Source: CAZDUS01 sp964508705
GTDB lineage: Bacteria; Verrucomicrobiota; Kiritimatiellia; CAIKKV01; CAITUY01
Length of the DNA: 64,000 nucleotides
Assembly (NCBI GenBank): GCA_964508705.1
Contig: CAZDUS010000004.1
Location: 1 to 64,000 of the forward strand
Reading direction: 5' to 3'
In this document: in pieces, positions 15,529 through 24,772 of the stretch
Layout of the letters: each line of letters opens with the position of its first letter
Numbering within the stretch: the stretch's first letter is position 1
Translations under genes and position numbers: made by a program
The notes under the pieces: generated by a model
Databases searched by the model: none
What the model was told of the DNA's origin: nothing
What the model saw: only the letters and a program-made list of their open reading frames with translations

Positions 15529-16944
15529 TCAACCGGTTTTTTCCCGCTGTTCTCCCTTTGCCGACCCCGGCGCAACATAGCCTTTAACCCCGCCATGCGC
15601 CTTCCAGATCGAATTTACACGCAACAAAAAGAAAAAGCCCGCCACCTGACATATCGCTCCAATCAGGTACGTCCAGCGGAAGTCCATTTTGCTTAAACCA
15701 TGGTTCGTCAACTGGTCAAGAATCAACCCTATTATCGGTGCCGCCAGCATCATCGCCACCGATCGCATCGCCCCATTGCACGAGCAAAACTGCCCGAACT
15801 TGTCACGAGGGAACAACATGATCAACATAGGGTACACCGCCACCGCCATCAGTGACCCGCAGATCATCCGACCACCCTCCAAAACAACAAACGTCTTCAG
15901 GTCCTTCATTAGGAAATACGAGATTGCCTGAAACAGAATAATCGGTATCAAAATAACCATAGTCACGCGCATCGCATTGAACCTGTCCACCAGCCACCCC
16001 GCCGGATACGCCAACACCACCGTGATAATCGTCAAGTAACCGGTCCAATGCCCGATTTCTTCCAGTGTCAATTTCAAGCCATACTGGTGAAAAATCACCG
16101 CATTAGTCATCGCAATGGTCGCGCCCATGTAGGAAAAAATGGAGAACAGAAAGACATTGATGTAGATCTTGTGGCTGAAGCATTCCGTAATGTAGATCTT
16201 AACCTGCGCAAGCACCCCGGCATTCTCACTGACATCATCAGGCGGCGGATACGTTCCCTCCTTGACTCGATTGCACATGACAAGGAACCCTACCAGATAC
16301 AACATCCCGAACCCGAAAAAGATCTGATGGAAATGCGTCTCAGCACGGGGAAAGACAAAAAACATGAACAACACGTTGGCCCCCTGACTAACCAGGCGAA
16401 ACAAGGCGTTAAACCTTCCAATGAACGCCTCAGGCACAACATCGGCAAACAAATACCAAAACACACTGTTAACGAATTCATCCATGCAGTGGAACAATCC
16501 CACACAAAGCCCAATCAGCAGAATCGCGTAATGAGCCGCCGTCAGCCCAAACGTTCCATCGAGAAACAACAGCCAGTCCTTGTAGAACGGTCCCAATCCA
16601 ATACCGAACAGACTCATCACCAACAAGGGAATCGTCCAGACGATAAAGGGAATTCTCCGCCCTTTAGGCCCGCGATACCGATCACTCTTGAAACTCACCG
16701 CCGGTCCGAGAATCAATCCCGTAATCCCGGGTATCGTTCCAAACATGATCATCAGTGCAGTACTGCTGGCATTGAGGCCAAAGTGTTCACCCTGCAGTAG
16801 TAAAGGCAACAACTTGGGCTTCAGCATTTCCATCATCTCAAAGCAGAAATCACCCCAGAGCAACCATGCGAATAGGGAAATCAACCCCATCTTGGTATAC
16901 GTCAACCCATTAACCAAATATCGTTTGTCGCCGTTGGAATGCAT
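15529..16944 (-). CDS. MFS transporter
   Basis: A 471-residue inner-membrane protein with about 12 hydrophobic helices. Between helices 2 and 3 is the MFS signature region GPAVSFKSDRYRGPKGRRIP, a long loop of the glycoside-cation or SLC45 sugar-transporter kind; a long central loop (about residues 225-250) splits the halves, and the second half has PAGWLVDRFNAMR. The substrate is not identifiable; a sugar or small organic molecule is a guess. It stands alone, with tRNA-Glu downstream. Confidence 0.82.
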   Translation of the reverse strand: MHSNGDKRYLVNGLTYTKMGLISLFAWLLWGDFCFEMMEMLKPKLLPLLLQGEHFGLNASSTALMIMFGTIPGITGLILGPAVSFKSDRYRGPKGRRIPFIVWTIPLLVMSLFGIGLGPFYKDWLLFLDGTFGLTAAHYAILLIGLCVGLFHCMDEFVNSVFWYLFADVVPEAFIGRFNALFRLVSQGANVLFMFFVFPRAETHFHQIFFGFGMLYLVGFLVMCNRVKEGTYPPPDDVSENAGVLAQVKIYITECFSHKIYINVFLFSIFSYMGATIAMTNAVIFHQYGLKLTLEEIGHWTGYLTIITVVLAYPAGWLVDRFNAMRVTMVILIPIILFQAISYFLMKDLKTFVVLEGGRMICGSLMAVAVYPMLIMLFPRDKFGQFCSCNGAMRSVAMMLAAPIIGLILDQLTNHGLSKMDFRWTYLIGAICQVAGFFFLLRVNSIWKAHGGVKGYVAPGSAKGEQREKTG

Positions 16945-17035
16945 ATATCAACTCATCCAGCTTTACGTTATTGATAGCGCCGAGCCTGCCAGATCATCAA
17001 CAGCCAGGCAACGATAATCCCTGCTCTTCACATGC

Positions 17036-17063
17036 TTGATGCCATGCACCATCAGTGTATACT
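17036..17063 (+). promoter_or_regulatory. candidate sigma-70 promoter of the histidine kinase gene
   Basis: TTGATG and TATACT separated by 16 bases, about 35 bases upstream of the chosen start codon. Match and position are reasonable. Confidence 0.4.
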
Positions 17064-17097
17064 CCATCCAATATTAATTTCTGTAATCAGGGAACAC

Positions 17098-18375
17098 ATG
17101 AACGAATCGTCGAATGTCCACAGCAGCAACGCCGACAGCTTCCGCTGGACGCCTTGGCGCGCTACAGGTGGAGCAGGTTCCCCAGCCGGTGACCCCTGGT
17201 TGGCCCGCCTGCAACTTTACACCTTTCGCCTCCTTGCTGCCTTGGCCGTTATCGGGCTAATCTTGATTTCATTTCGCAACATCGTTGTCAGCGACAAGGG
17301 AATCCCGATAGCCGATCCGGCCAATGCCATTCTTTTTGCTCTCTTGCTGGTCCTGTCCTTCAAAAACCCCGCCCGGATACGATTCCTTTACTGGGTCGGC
17401 TTGCTTTCCTTGTCCATTAACGCCATTGATGGAATGCAATTTGCAGGCGTGGTGCCTCAATCATTAATCCTAGTGCCTCTACTGGTATTGTACGGATCGT
17501 TGATCGGCGATCTTCTGGTCAGTCTCGCGGCACTGAGCGGTGTTACCATCATCTGCGCGTACACCTGGTTCCGGCTGGAGCCTTTGGCTGGCCGGGAAAT
17601 GCTCATTTTTACCAACGTATGCCTGCTTTCACTTTTTTCAGGGGTAGCCGCCCTGAGCATCTGGCTTCGCCATCATCGCATGGCGAAGGAGCTCGCCCTC
17701 CAGGCCTCAGCCCTGCGCGCGGAGTTGGATATGCGATCCCGACTGCAAGCCATCATCACCCATGACATTCGTAACCCTCTGATGGTGCTCCTCCACGCCG
17801 CCGCCATCAACGATCCAAACACCGTCCAGAAGAGCGCAAAACGTGTTGCGGCAATCGTCACCGCCGCAAGCGACCTCGCCACCGGATCCGCTCTCAAATT
17901 CTCCGATGTAACAATCCGTGATATCGCCACACAGCTCAACGAAGTCTTTTCCTTACGAATGGCCGACAAGGAACAGCAGTTAGCCATAACAACCACCGAT
18001 ACCCTCACCCTCTGCACAGACGTGCCCATCCTCTGCAATTCCGTTCTGAGCAATATCCTCAGCAACGCCATCAAGTTCTCACCCAGAGGATCAACAATCA
18101 CATTATCTGCCGAGGACACCGACACTTACATTCGGCTAATCATCACTGATCAGGGTGAAGGTTTTCCGTCAGGCATTCTAAGGAACGGCCCCGACTACCG
18201 ATCCTACCAATCAAGGAGCGGAACGGAAGGCGAGCGGGGAAGCGGTTATGGTTTGCACATTGCCGCCCTATGCGCCGAGCGACTCGGCGGCTCACTTGAA
18301 ATCACTAATTGTTCCCAAGGCGGCGCCGTTTCAGTCCTGCTTCCAAAGCACATGCCTCGACCTGCTACTGCGTAA
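17098..18375 (+). CDS. membrane-bound sensor histidine kinase
   Basis: A 425-residue kinase. About six transmembrane segments fill residues 44-190 (no periplasmic domain of note), then a dimerisation helix with the phospho-acceptor box THDIRNPL (H222), and a C-terminal ATP-binding domain with N box SNILSNAIKFSP, G1 DQGEGFPSG and G2 GSGYGLHIA. The start is the ATG preceded by AGGGA, not an ATG 66 bases upstream that lies in the promoter. No partner regulator is adjacent, so it is an orphan kinase here. The membrane-sensing part resembles no family I can name. Confidence 0.87.
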   Translation: MNESSNVHSSNADSFRWTPWRATGGAGSPAGDPWLARLQLYTFRLLAALAVIGLILISFRNIVVSDKGIPIADPANAILFALLLVLSFKNPARIRFLYWVGLLSLSINAIDGMQFAGVVPQSLILVPLLVLYGSLIGDLLVSLAALSGVTIICAYTWFRLEPLAGREMLIFTNVCLLSLFSGVAALSIWLRHHRMAKELALQASALRAELDMRSRLQAIITHDIRNPLMVLLHAAAINDPNTVQKSAKRVAAIVTAASDLATGSALKFSDVTIRDIATQLNEVFSLRMADKEQQLAITTTDTLTLCTDVPILCNSVLSNILSNAIKFSPRGSTITLSAEDTDTYIRLIITDQGEGFPSGILRNGPDYRSYQSRSGTEGERGSGYGLHIAALCAERLGGSLEITNCSQGGAVSVLLPKHMPRPATA

Positions 18376-18417
18376 CATCACACAAACGGTCGCCTTTGAT
18401 TTCGCAACATTTCCGCA

Positions 18418-19275
18418 TTACCGATTGTGCACTGCGCCGCGCTGGCGTTCCTCATCGCTTAACCCGGCATTCATACTGCCTGTCCGATACCCCTCCAAAT
18501 CCACCGACGCATAGGTGAATCCCGCCGACTTGGCCGCTGTCACAACCCGCGCACGAATCTCCGGCCGGCACAACATCTCCAGCGATCCGACATCCACTTC
18601 AATCCGCGCCACTTCACCGTGATGTCTCACGCGAAGCTGTATAAATCCCAGCTCGCGCAAAACAGTCTCCACCTGATCCACCGCCTGCAATCGTTCCGGA
18701 GTGATCCGCGTGCCATAAGGAATCCTAGACGCCAAACAAGCCAGCGACGGCTTGTCCGCTGTCGGCAACCCCATCAACCGCGACAACACCCGCACATCAT
18801 CCTTCGTTAGTTCCGCCTCCAACAACGGACTCCGCATTCCCCCCTCTCGAGCGGCACGCCGCCCAGGCCGGTGATCACAAAGATCATCCATAGTTGTCCC
18901 ATCCGCAATTGTGCTCAACCCCTGCGCTGCCGCCGTCTTCTGCACCAGATCCACCAGTTCCTTTTTGCAGTAATAGCATCGGTCGGATGGATTCTCGACA
19001 AAGTGCGGATCATCCAATTCATGGGACTCAAACTCGACGTGCCGAATCCCGATACGTTTAGCCAATTCCAACGCCTCTTTCTGCTCCCATGCCGGATAGG
19101 TGGGTGATAGCGCTGTGATCGCCAGCGCCTTATCACCCAACACCTTCACTGCCACCGCCGCCAGAAAAGTGCTGTCCACCCCGCCGGAAAAGGCGACCGC
19201 CATTCCTCCCGTCGCCCGAATTACTTCCTCAAGCCGATGATACTTGTCATCCAATAGATTATTTCCCGTCTTCAC
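18418..19275 (-). CDS. larE: LarE, ATP-dependent sacrificial sulfur transferase
   Basis: LarE adenylates the carboxylates of the LarB product and replaces them with sulfur taken from its own cysteine or a cluster-bound sulfide. The 285-residue protein has the PP-loop SGGVDS (residues 30-35), NPSDRCYYCKKEL (C100, C103), DGTTMDDLCDHRPG, and KPSLACLASRIPYG with C180, the segment that carries the sacrificial cysteine in characterised LarE. Its start overlaps the upstream pseudopilin-like gene by 17 bases. larB and larC are 13 kb away on the other strand, so the pathway is split here. Confidence 0.92.
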   Translation of the reverse strand: MKTGNNLLDDKYHRLEEVIRATGGMAVAFSGGVDSTFLAAVAVKVLGDKALAITALSPTYPAWEQKEALELAKRIGIRHVEFESHELDDPHFVENPSDRCYYCKKELVDLVQKTAAAQGLSTIADGTTMDDLCDHRPGRRAAREGGMRSPLLEAELTKDDVRVLSRLMGLPTADKPSLACLASRIPYGTRITPERLQAVDQVETVLRELGFIQLRVRHHGEVARIEVDVGSLEMLCRPEIRARVVTAAKSAGFTYASVDLEGYRTGSMNAGLSDEERQRGAVHNR

Positions 19276-19666
19276 GCTGTTTCACTCCTCCGCCATTCTG
19301 CTCCTGCCTGCCCTGCACATAAACACTCACCACCGGGGCAGGCTTGTTGGTTGAACTCAAACTCCACGCTTTCCACGCCCCCCCGCCTGTTAAGCCCGCT
19401 GATGCCACTTGCGGAACCCATCCAGCCGCTTCGACCTCTTCCTTGATCGCGTCGTCATCCGCGCCGAGAAAAGACAAAGCCGCCACATTACACAATTCCG
19501 TCACCGCGTCATCAAGCCCCTTCGACATCGAACCCGCACGCAAAGTGCCCACATGCACCCGCATAAGCACCGTCACCACAACGACTAAAACCGTCAACGC
19601 CACCAGAACTTCTGGCAACGAAAACGCGGCCTTACAAGTTGGCGCTGGTAATATCCGCGGCTTCAC
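19259..19666 (-). CDS. prepilin-type N-terminal domain protein
   Basis: A 135-residue protein with a short basic leader (MKPRILPAPTCKAA) and the hydrophobic pseudopilin helix FSLPEVLVALTVLVVVVTVL. The glutamate at position +5 of the mature form is present; the residue before the cleavage site is alanine rather than the usual glycine. The remainder has no recognisable fold and is short for GspI, J or H. The GTG start is chosen for AAGGGGG just upstream; ATG starts at 19687 or 19696 are also possible. It overlaps the gspG-like gene by 35 bases and larE by 17. Confidence 0.65.
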   Translation of the reverse strand: MKPRILPAPTCKAAFSLPEVLVALTVLVVVVTVLMRVHVGTLRAGSMSKGLDDAVTELCNVAALSFLGADDDAIKEEVEAAGWVPQVASAGLTGGGAWKAWSLSSTNKPAPVVSVYVQGRQEQNGGGVKQREDGK

Positions 19667-20063
19667 CCTTGCCCCCTTCTTCGCCATCACCACCATAACA
19701 CAGGATCTCGAAAACTTCGTTGTTCCGGCCTGGAATCAAATATACATAAGGCCGCTCCCATGGATCTTTAGGAACCGTGCGTTGCTCTAAATAACCTTCC
19801 TCAGGATAATTCTCTGGAATTGGCGGAATCGTCGGCGCCATGCATAAAGCCTCTAATCCTTGCGCCTGATTCGGCAGTTGTCCGTGCGCCGCACGGTACA
19901 TTTGCATAGCCGTCTGAAAGGTCTTGATCTGCGCGCGTGCGGCCTCCACTTTGGCTTTCCTTACATATTGATACAGGGACAAACCGACAACGCCGGACAG
20001 GATGCTGACAATCAGCATCGCGATCAGAATCTCAAGAAACGTAAATCCGCTTTTTTCTCTCAT
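19632..20063 (-). CDS. GspG-like major pseudopilin (second copy)
   Basis: A 143-residue type II secretion pseudopilin: leader MREKSG, cleavage before FTFLEILIAMLIVSILSGVV, and the GspG body with a long N-terminal helix, a DPWERPYVYLIPG segment (the usual DPWG-PY region) and an acidic C-terminal GGDGEEGGKGEAAD, like the calcium-binding end of GspG. It is separate from the gspG in the large operon at 48.7 kb. The start is chosen for GGGGAG upstream. Confidence 0.85.
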   Translation of the reverse strand: MREKSGFTFLEILIAMLIVSILSGVVGLSLYQYVRKAKVEAARAQIKTFQTAMQMYRAAHGQLPNQAQGLEALCMAPTIPPIPENYPEEGYLEQRTVPKDPWERPYVYLIPGRNNEVFEILCYGGDGEEGGKGEAADITSANL

Positions 20064-20086
20064 AGCGCTCACTCCCCTCATTACAC

Positions 20087-22315
20087 TTAATTCTCTCCCG
20101 CTTCTTCTCCGCCCAGCGCACCGCCGCAGAACTTTTCATAAAGCGCGTCCAATTTCGACACATAATAGGCCACATTCTCGTCTCGCTCAAAGGGATTCCA
20201 CCCTGAGACCAATCTGGAACTGGAATGAACCGGCACACTCTTGCGGGACCCTGTCACATAATACGACACCTGATCACCCGCCCGGTATTCCCGTCCTGAC
20301 GCCAGCGCCAATTCATACGCCGCATTGCGTGCACGGCTCTTCTGGCCAATTTTTCCAGCATACGTCGCCAGGGAATCCTGCAAGGTCTCGGTCTTGGCAA
20401 ACAGCGTCACCGGCCAAACCCGATTCACAATGTCATGCTCGTACTGCGCTTTCAACGCTGGAAGCGCATCATCCCGCCCTTCAAGCTTCAACCGGATCAA
20501 CTCCTTAAGAAACTTGCGCTGGAACGGCTCAAGCCCGCGAGACTTCAGCGCCGCCCCTTTGATAATGATCCCGCCGCCTCTTTCCAGCAGGGCATAGTTC
20601 TTAACCTTGTAACTGAACATGGCGGCATACTCGCCATCAAACTCAACTTCAAGGCCCGGCGGCAATGCCTTTTCAAATTTCAGCCTGAACGCATCCCGCG
20701 CCGGGACATCCTCAAACGATGGCGGAATGAAATAGATTCCATCCGTATCCATCTCCACCGGACGCGCCCCGTTTGACTCCAGCCAATTAATCATGAATCG
20801 TAAAAGATCGCGCCCTTCGGACGCCACGCGCTCTGCCGCATCGAAATCACTGAATCGCGCCTGATCAAACCCAAGGTATCCATAGAAGGAATTTATCAGC
20901 ACCTTGAAGGTGGTCTGGAGCGCCTCGTGATGCAGCCGCTCCCCCTCCGTCTTCGCGGCCCTCGCCGCCCCTTTTGCCTCCAACCTGAATTGTCTCAGTC
21001 TAATCAGCAATTGCAGAAACACTCCCAACACATCATGCCGGGGCCCGATACGCCTCGCCAGCATCAGCGAGGGATACAACGACCGGATATCGCAATGATG
21101 AACGTTTTGCAAAACACCTTGCAGATACATGTCCGCATAACCACCGGCAAACGGTCGCGCGCGGTCAGGCGCCGGCAAACTGTGTCCTTGCCGGAAGTAC
21201 TCACGCAATATCAATGCATCAATCCGAGTCGCATTTCCGCGCACGCAAATATTCTGGTACGAAAACGGGATCACCTGGGCCTGCGCAAAGGCGCTTTGCG
21301 ACAAAAGCCTGCTGAGCGCCTCTGTCTCCCTCACGTCATCCCCTGCATAGCTCATCACCTTCGAGGGATCCCTCCTGAACTCTGCGGATATCTCTGAACC
21401 CTCAATATGCACACGTCCCGGACGCGATAGGCCAAAATGCTTGGCAACCGATTTCAACCCATGCGATTCCAGCGAGCGATGCGTTACATCATAGGCATGC
21501 ACCAGAAACATCGTGTCCACCACATGCCGCCCAAACACATCAAATCTAGTGTAGGCAATCGTCCGCTCTCCGACCGAAAAACGACTAGGCCTGGTCTCGG
21601 GAACACTTCCATTCCGCCCAAGCGTCAACTTCACCCCATGTCTCTTGGCCCGTACATTCAAATACGGCAGGTCAAAATTAAAGATGTTGTGACCCTCGAT
21701 GACATCCGGATCGCGCTCCTGAACCAAGGCCACAAATTGGCCAATCAAAGACCGCTCGTCCAATTCGGCACCCGAAAGCACAATGGTCCAACCCTTGTTA
21801 TCCGACAAGGCGATCGCAATGATCCGGTCCCCTTCCCGCTCCGCATTGCAAAACTCAAATCCTTCCGATGTGTAACACTCAATGTCTACCTGCATGCGGC
21901 GCACATCATCAAACCGGAGCCCCTTGAATAAAGTTCGCCCGGAGAACATCAGGTATTGCTGAACAGGATCGTTGATCAGGAAATAAGGCGCGTCAGGATG
22001 CCCGGCGGCCTTGCCGGTCGCTTTACCCAGCCACATCTTGGCCTTCATGCAGGCTTTCCACGTCTTAAATCTCATCCTCCACCGGAACGACAGGGAGCCC
22101 TGTAACTCTTCAATCTCACCATCAACAGGCATCCCCTCGATTAAACCGCGATCCACTAGGAACAGAAATGGCGAGAATGTATCCCGGGTTTGGATAATCT
22201 CTTTTTGCCGGGTAAACAGGACAACGGAATCCCCTGCGCGAGCGTCTTCCAAATGCTCAACGGCAACCAGCCCCGCATCCTGATTCGCACCTGAAAGAAG
22301 AGGTTCTTGAAGCAT
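20087..22315 (-). CDS. family-B DNA polymerase with 3'-5' exonuclease domain
   Basis: A 742-residue DNA-dependent DNA polymerase of the archaeal, phage and E. coli Pol II family. Exonuclease motifs: Exo I VDIECYT (D144, E146), Exo II GHNIFNFDLPY (about 208-218) and Exo III YAGDD (323-327). Polymerase motifs: A CDIRSLYPSL (D409), B KVLINSFYGYLG (K471) and C DTDG (D523, D525). All catalytic residues are present, so proofreading and synthesis should both work. Family B is not the bacterial replicase; bacterial members usually act in repair or lesion bypass. The downstream pseudopilin gene begins 24 bases after the stop, an odd neighbour. No phage genes are seen nearby. Confidence 0.92.
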   Translation of the reverse strand: MLQEPLLSGANQDAGLVAVEHLEDARAGDSVVLFTRQKEIIQTRDTFSPFLFLVDRGLIEGMPVDGEIEELQGSLSFRWRMRFKTWKACMKAKMWLGKATGKAAGHPDAPYFLINDPVQQYLMFSGRTLFKGLRFDDVRRMQVDIECYTSEGFEFCNAEREGDRIIAIALSDNKGWTIVLSGAELDERSLIGQFVALVQERDPDVIEGHNIFNFDLPYLNVRAKRHGVKLTLGRNGSVPETRPSRFSVGERTIAYTRFDVFGRHVVDTMFLVHAYDVTHRSLESHGLKSVAKHFGLSRPGRVHIEGSEISAEFRRDPSKVMSYAGDDVRETEALSRLLSQSAFAQAQVIPFSYQNICVRGNATRIDALILREYFRQGHSLPAPDRARPFAGGYADMYLQGVLQNVHHCDIRSLYPSLMLARRIGPRHDVLGVFLQLLIRLRQFRLEAKGAARAAKTEGERLHHEALQTTFKVLINSFYGYLGFDQARFSDFDAAERVASEGRDLLRFMINWLESNGARPVEMDTDGIYFIPPSFEDVPARDAFRLKFEKALPPGLEVEFDGEYAAMFSYKVKNYALLERGGGIIIKGAALKSRGLEPFQRKFLKELIRLKLEGRDDALPALKAQYEHDIVNRVWPVTLFAKTETLQDSLATYAGKIGQKSRARNAAYELALASGREYRAGDQVSYYVTGSRKSVPVHSSSRLVSGWNPFERDENVAYYVSKLDALYEKFCGGALGGEEAGEN

Positions 22316-22396
22316 TACTATACCTTGTCATCCACGTCCGGCGAGCAATCTGCGTCTTGCCAATAACCAGAACCCTGCCGGATCAAGTCACTCGCC

Positions 22397-24664
22397 TTAC
22401 ATTTGGTTTTTATCGGCGCTACCCACGCGGAGATTCGGGAAAGCCGTGAGCCACAACTGGAACGTTAACCGATAGTCATCCTCTCGAACGGTGCCATCCT
22501 CGCGGGTATAACTCGGCAAATAACTTCCGCCAACCCGGAAGCCAAGACAATCCAGCTTTCGTGTCAGGTATAGCCCTTGCTCCTCGAGACGCGCTTGTTC
22601 AAATTCATAACGATCATATATCCCGAATGCCCAGCTTTGATTCGGCGCGTATCCCAGGTCAATCCCCAACAGGTTGCTGTCCTCGACATGATATCTGTGC
22701 TCAATATCCGTCGTCCATCGGACTCCACGAAATCGCGCCCGGGTATTAAAGGTATCAAGATTCGCCTCCACGGTGTCGTAGGCTCCATCCATGAACATTT
22801 GGAAGCCATCGGCGAAATTGAATTCAGCCTCCGCCTCCACCATTGAAATTGGCTCATCCTCGGCATCCAGGTCATAAGTCGTGAATAGATCCAGATCCAT
22901 GATGTTCTTCACGCGGCCCACTCGCTTTGTCTGGTAATAATTACGCATACCAAACTTCACGCTGTTATCCTCACCCAGCCGGTCAATGGAGTCGAACTGG
23001 TAAATGTTTTCCGGAGTCAGATTTGGCTCGGGAATAAACGTGTAATTGGCGTACGGCTCAAACACGTGCCTTAACCCGGACCCGAACATATTCTCTTCGT
23101 TGCTCACTATCTTGAAGGCGCGGAAAGATGTCTCCAGCCCAAGTTCGAACAACGATCTCACATCGCTCCCAAGAGATGTGGCGGTCTTGACTTTGTTTGT
23201 CTGGGTCTGCGTAACCAACACCGGCGTGGTGCTACCACCCGACCCGGACACCATATTCGTGGTCACCACATTGACCATCTGTGTCATTGTATTCCACTGC
23301 ACAGTCTCGGAATAATAGGTCGCCCTATAACCGGTCCTCGGAATCAAGTTAAGAAATCCATAATGCCGCGAGGGGTAGAAAATCATATGATCCGTATCCA
23401 TCCGTCCGGCGGAATAGTCCTCCAGATCCTCATCCACTTCGAACGCTTTGTTGAGGAATGAAACCGAATTCCGGGATTCATAATAGACAGAGGATTCTCC
23501 AACCTGAATGCGGCTAACATCCAAGAACGCCTCAGGCAGTCTCTCAACGGTGGTGTAAAAATCATTCAACCGCTTATAGGTCGACAATCCCATGGTCATG
23601 TCCTCGCCACGGTGGGTCACCGTTGCAAAGTTTTGCGGCTGATAATTAGACCTGTATTCGTCCTCGAAAAAATCCTCCAGGAGAAATTCATCACTCAGGT
23701 AATTAGCGTCCATCAGGAAGTAATCACGGGGACTCAGGTTTTGAGCATGGGCAAGGCGCAGTCGATACCGTTGCTCGTCCACCTTGCTCCGGTCCTCGCC
23801 ATCATAATCCTCTGCGGCCCCACGATCGTTTGCGAAGTACCCGTAAACTTTCCCCTCACCGGCATCCTTGTTCAGGCGCCAGCCTACTTCCTGCCCTATC
23901 GCCGGACCTCGCTCGGTGCGGTAATCAACCTGTGTATCCCCTCGCAGGTGGGGAGTCATCCAATACTTTGTGCTCGTTAACACAAAGAAACCCATCCGGC
24001 TTTGCTGTCCCGCCTCGGCGCTAAACCCAACCGACCGGTCGCTGAGCGACCGATAAACCCACGGCAAATAAAACACCGGTATCCCACCAAAACGCAACAC
24101 CCCGCCCCGCGCCGTCAAATCGCGTCCAGGAGCGACCTGCATCTGGCGACAAGAGAGAGAATAATGGCAGTTCGAAGCGTCATTCGTACAAGTGGTAATA
24201 ACGGCCCGATCCAACACATAATCCGTCTCATTGGTCCGACGGGCTGCCTCAGCTTTGACGCGAAATGGATCAAAAAACGACTCAAAGGCCCCAGTACGCC
24301 AGGCGCCGGTGCTGAAGTTATAGTTCAGCGACGCCCCGCGCCATACATTCTTCCCCTGGGTGAACACGACATTCCCATTGGCTTGGGCTTCTTGTGTTTT
24401 CGTATCCAAGGCGATCGAATCCGCCCGAAGTTCGTCATTCCCCGACCGGATGACCACATTGCCCGTGGCATAAATGACATCCCGCGCCTTATTGTACTCC
24501 ATGCTCTTCGCGCTGATATCCACCGGCACGGCAGACGTCGATGCCGTCGCAAGGGGCTGTGTCATGCCAAACGCCCTTGCCGGATTCAGCGGCATAGGAG
24601 CCGCCTCTGTCGCCATGACCCCGGCAACTAAACCGATAATCGCCAACGCAGTTTTCTTCGCCAT
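22397..24664 (-). CDS. lptD: LptD, LPS-assembly outer membrane protein
   Basis: A 755-residue exported protein with a signal peptide (MAKKTALAIIGLVAGVMATEA). An OstA/LptA-like beta-jellyroll follows (ISAKSMEYNKARDVIYATGN, then LRADSIALDTKTQEAQANGN), then a long C-terminal barrel rich in alternating aromatic strands. A cysteine set (TTCTNDASNCHYSLSCRQMQ) replaces the usual LptD pattern. It inserts lipopolysaccharide into the outer leaflet with LptE. Presence implies an LPS outer membrane. The start is chosen for AGGGAACG upstream; a longer form would add seven residues. Confidence 0.88.
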   Translation of the reverse strand: MAKKTALAIIGLVAGVMATEAAPMPLNPARAFGMTQPLATASTSAVPVDISAKSMEYNKARDVIYATGNVVIRSGNDELRADSIALDTKTQEAQANGNVVFTQGKNVWRGASLNYNFSTGAWRTGAFESFFDPFRVKAEAARRTNETDYVLDRAVITTCTNDASNCHYSLSCRQMQVAPGRDLTARGGVLRFGGIPVFYLPWVYRSLSDRSVGFSAEAGQQSRMGFFVLTSTKYWMTPHLRGDTQVDYRTERGPAIGQEVGWRLNKDAGEGKVYGYFANDRGAAEDYDGEDRSKVDEQRYRLRLAHAQNLSPRDYFLMDANYLSDEFLLEDFFEDEYRSNYQPQNFATVTHRGEDMTMGLSTYKRLNDFYTTVERLPEAFLDVSRIQVGESSVYYESRNSVSFLNKAFEVDEDLEDYSAGRMDTDHMIFYPSRHYGFLNLIPRTGYRATYYSETVQWNTMTQMVNVVTTNMVSGSGGSTTPVLVTQTQTNKVKTATSLGSDVRSLFELGLETSFRAFKIVSNEENMFGSGLRHVFEPYANYTFIPEPNLTPENIYQFDSIDRLGEDNSVKFGMRNYYQTKRVGRVKNIMDLDLFTTYDLDAEDEPISMVEAEAEFNFADGFQMFMDGAYDTVEANLDTFNTRARFRGVRWTTDIEHRYHVEDSNLLGIDLGYAPNQSWAFGIYDRYEFEQARLEEQGLYLTRKLDCLGFRVGGSYLPSYTREDGTVREDDYRLTFQLWLTAFPNLRVGSADKNQM

Positions 24665-24772
24665 TGATCGTTCCCTGCACATCATTCGCTTATGGATCGG
24701 AAATGCCCTGAACCATACACATTCCCGCCCGTCGACACCAGTGCGAAGCGCAATGTTTCCCGCTTCCCGCTA

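Noticed and set aside
16048..16800. Plus-strand frame of 250 codons opposite the MFS transporter
   Set aside because: Charged, motif-free translation; the opposite strand encodes a clear 12-helix transporter.
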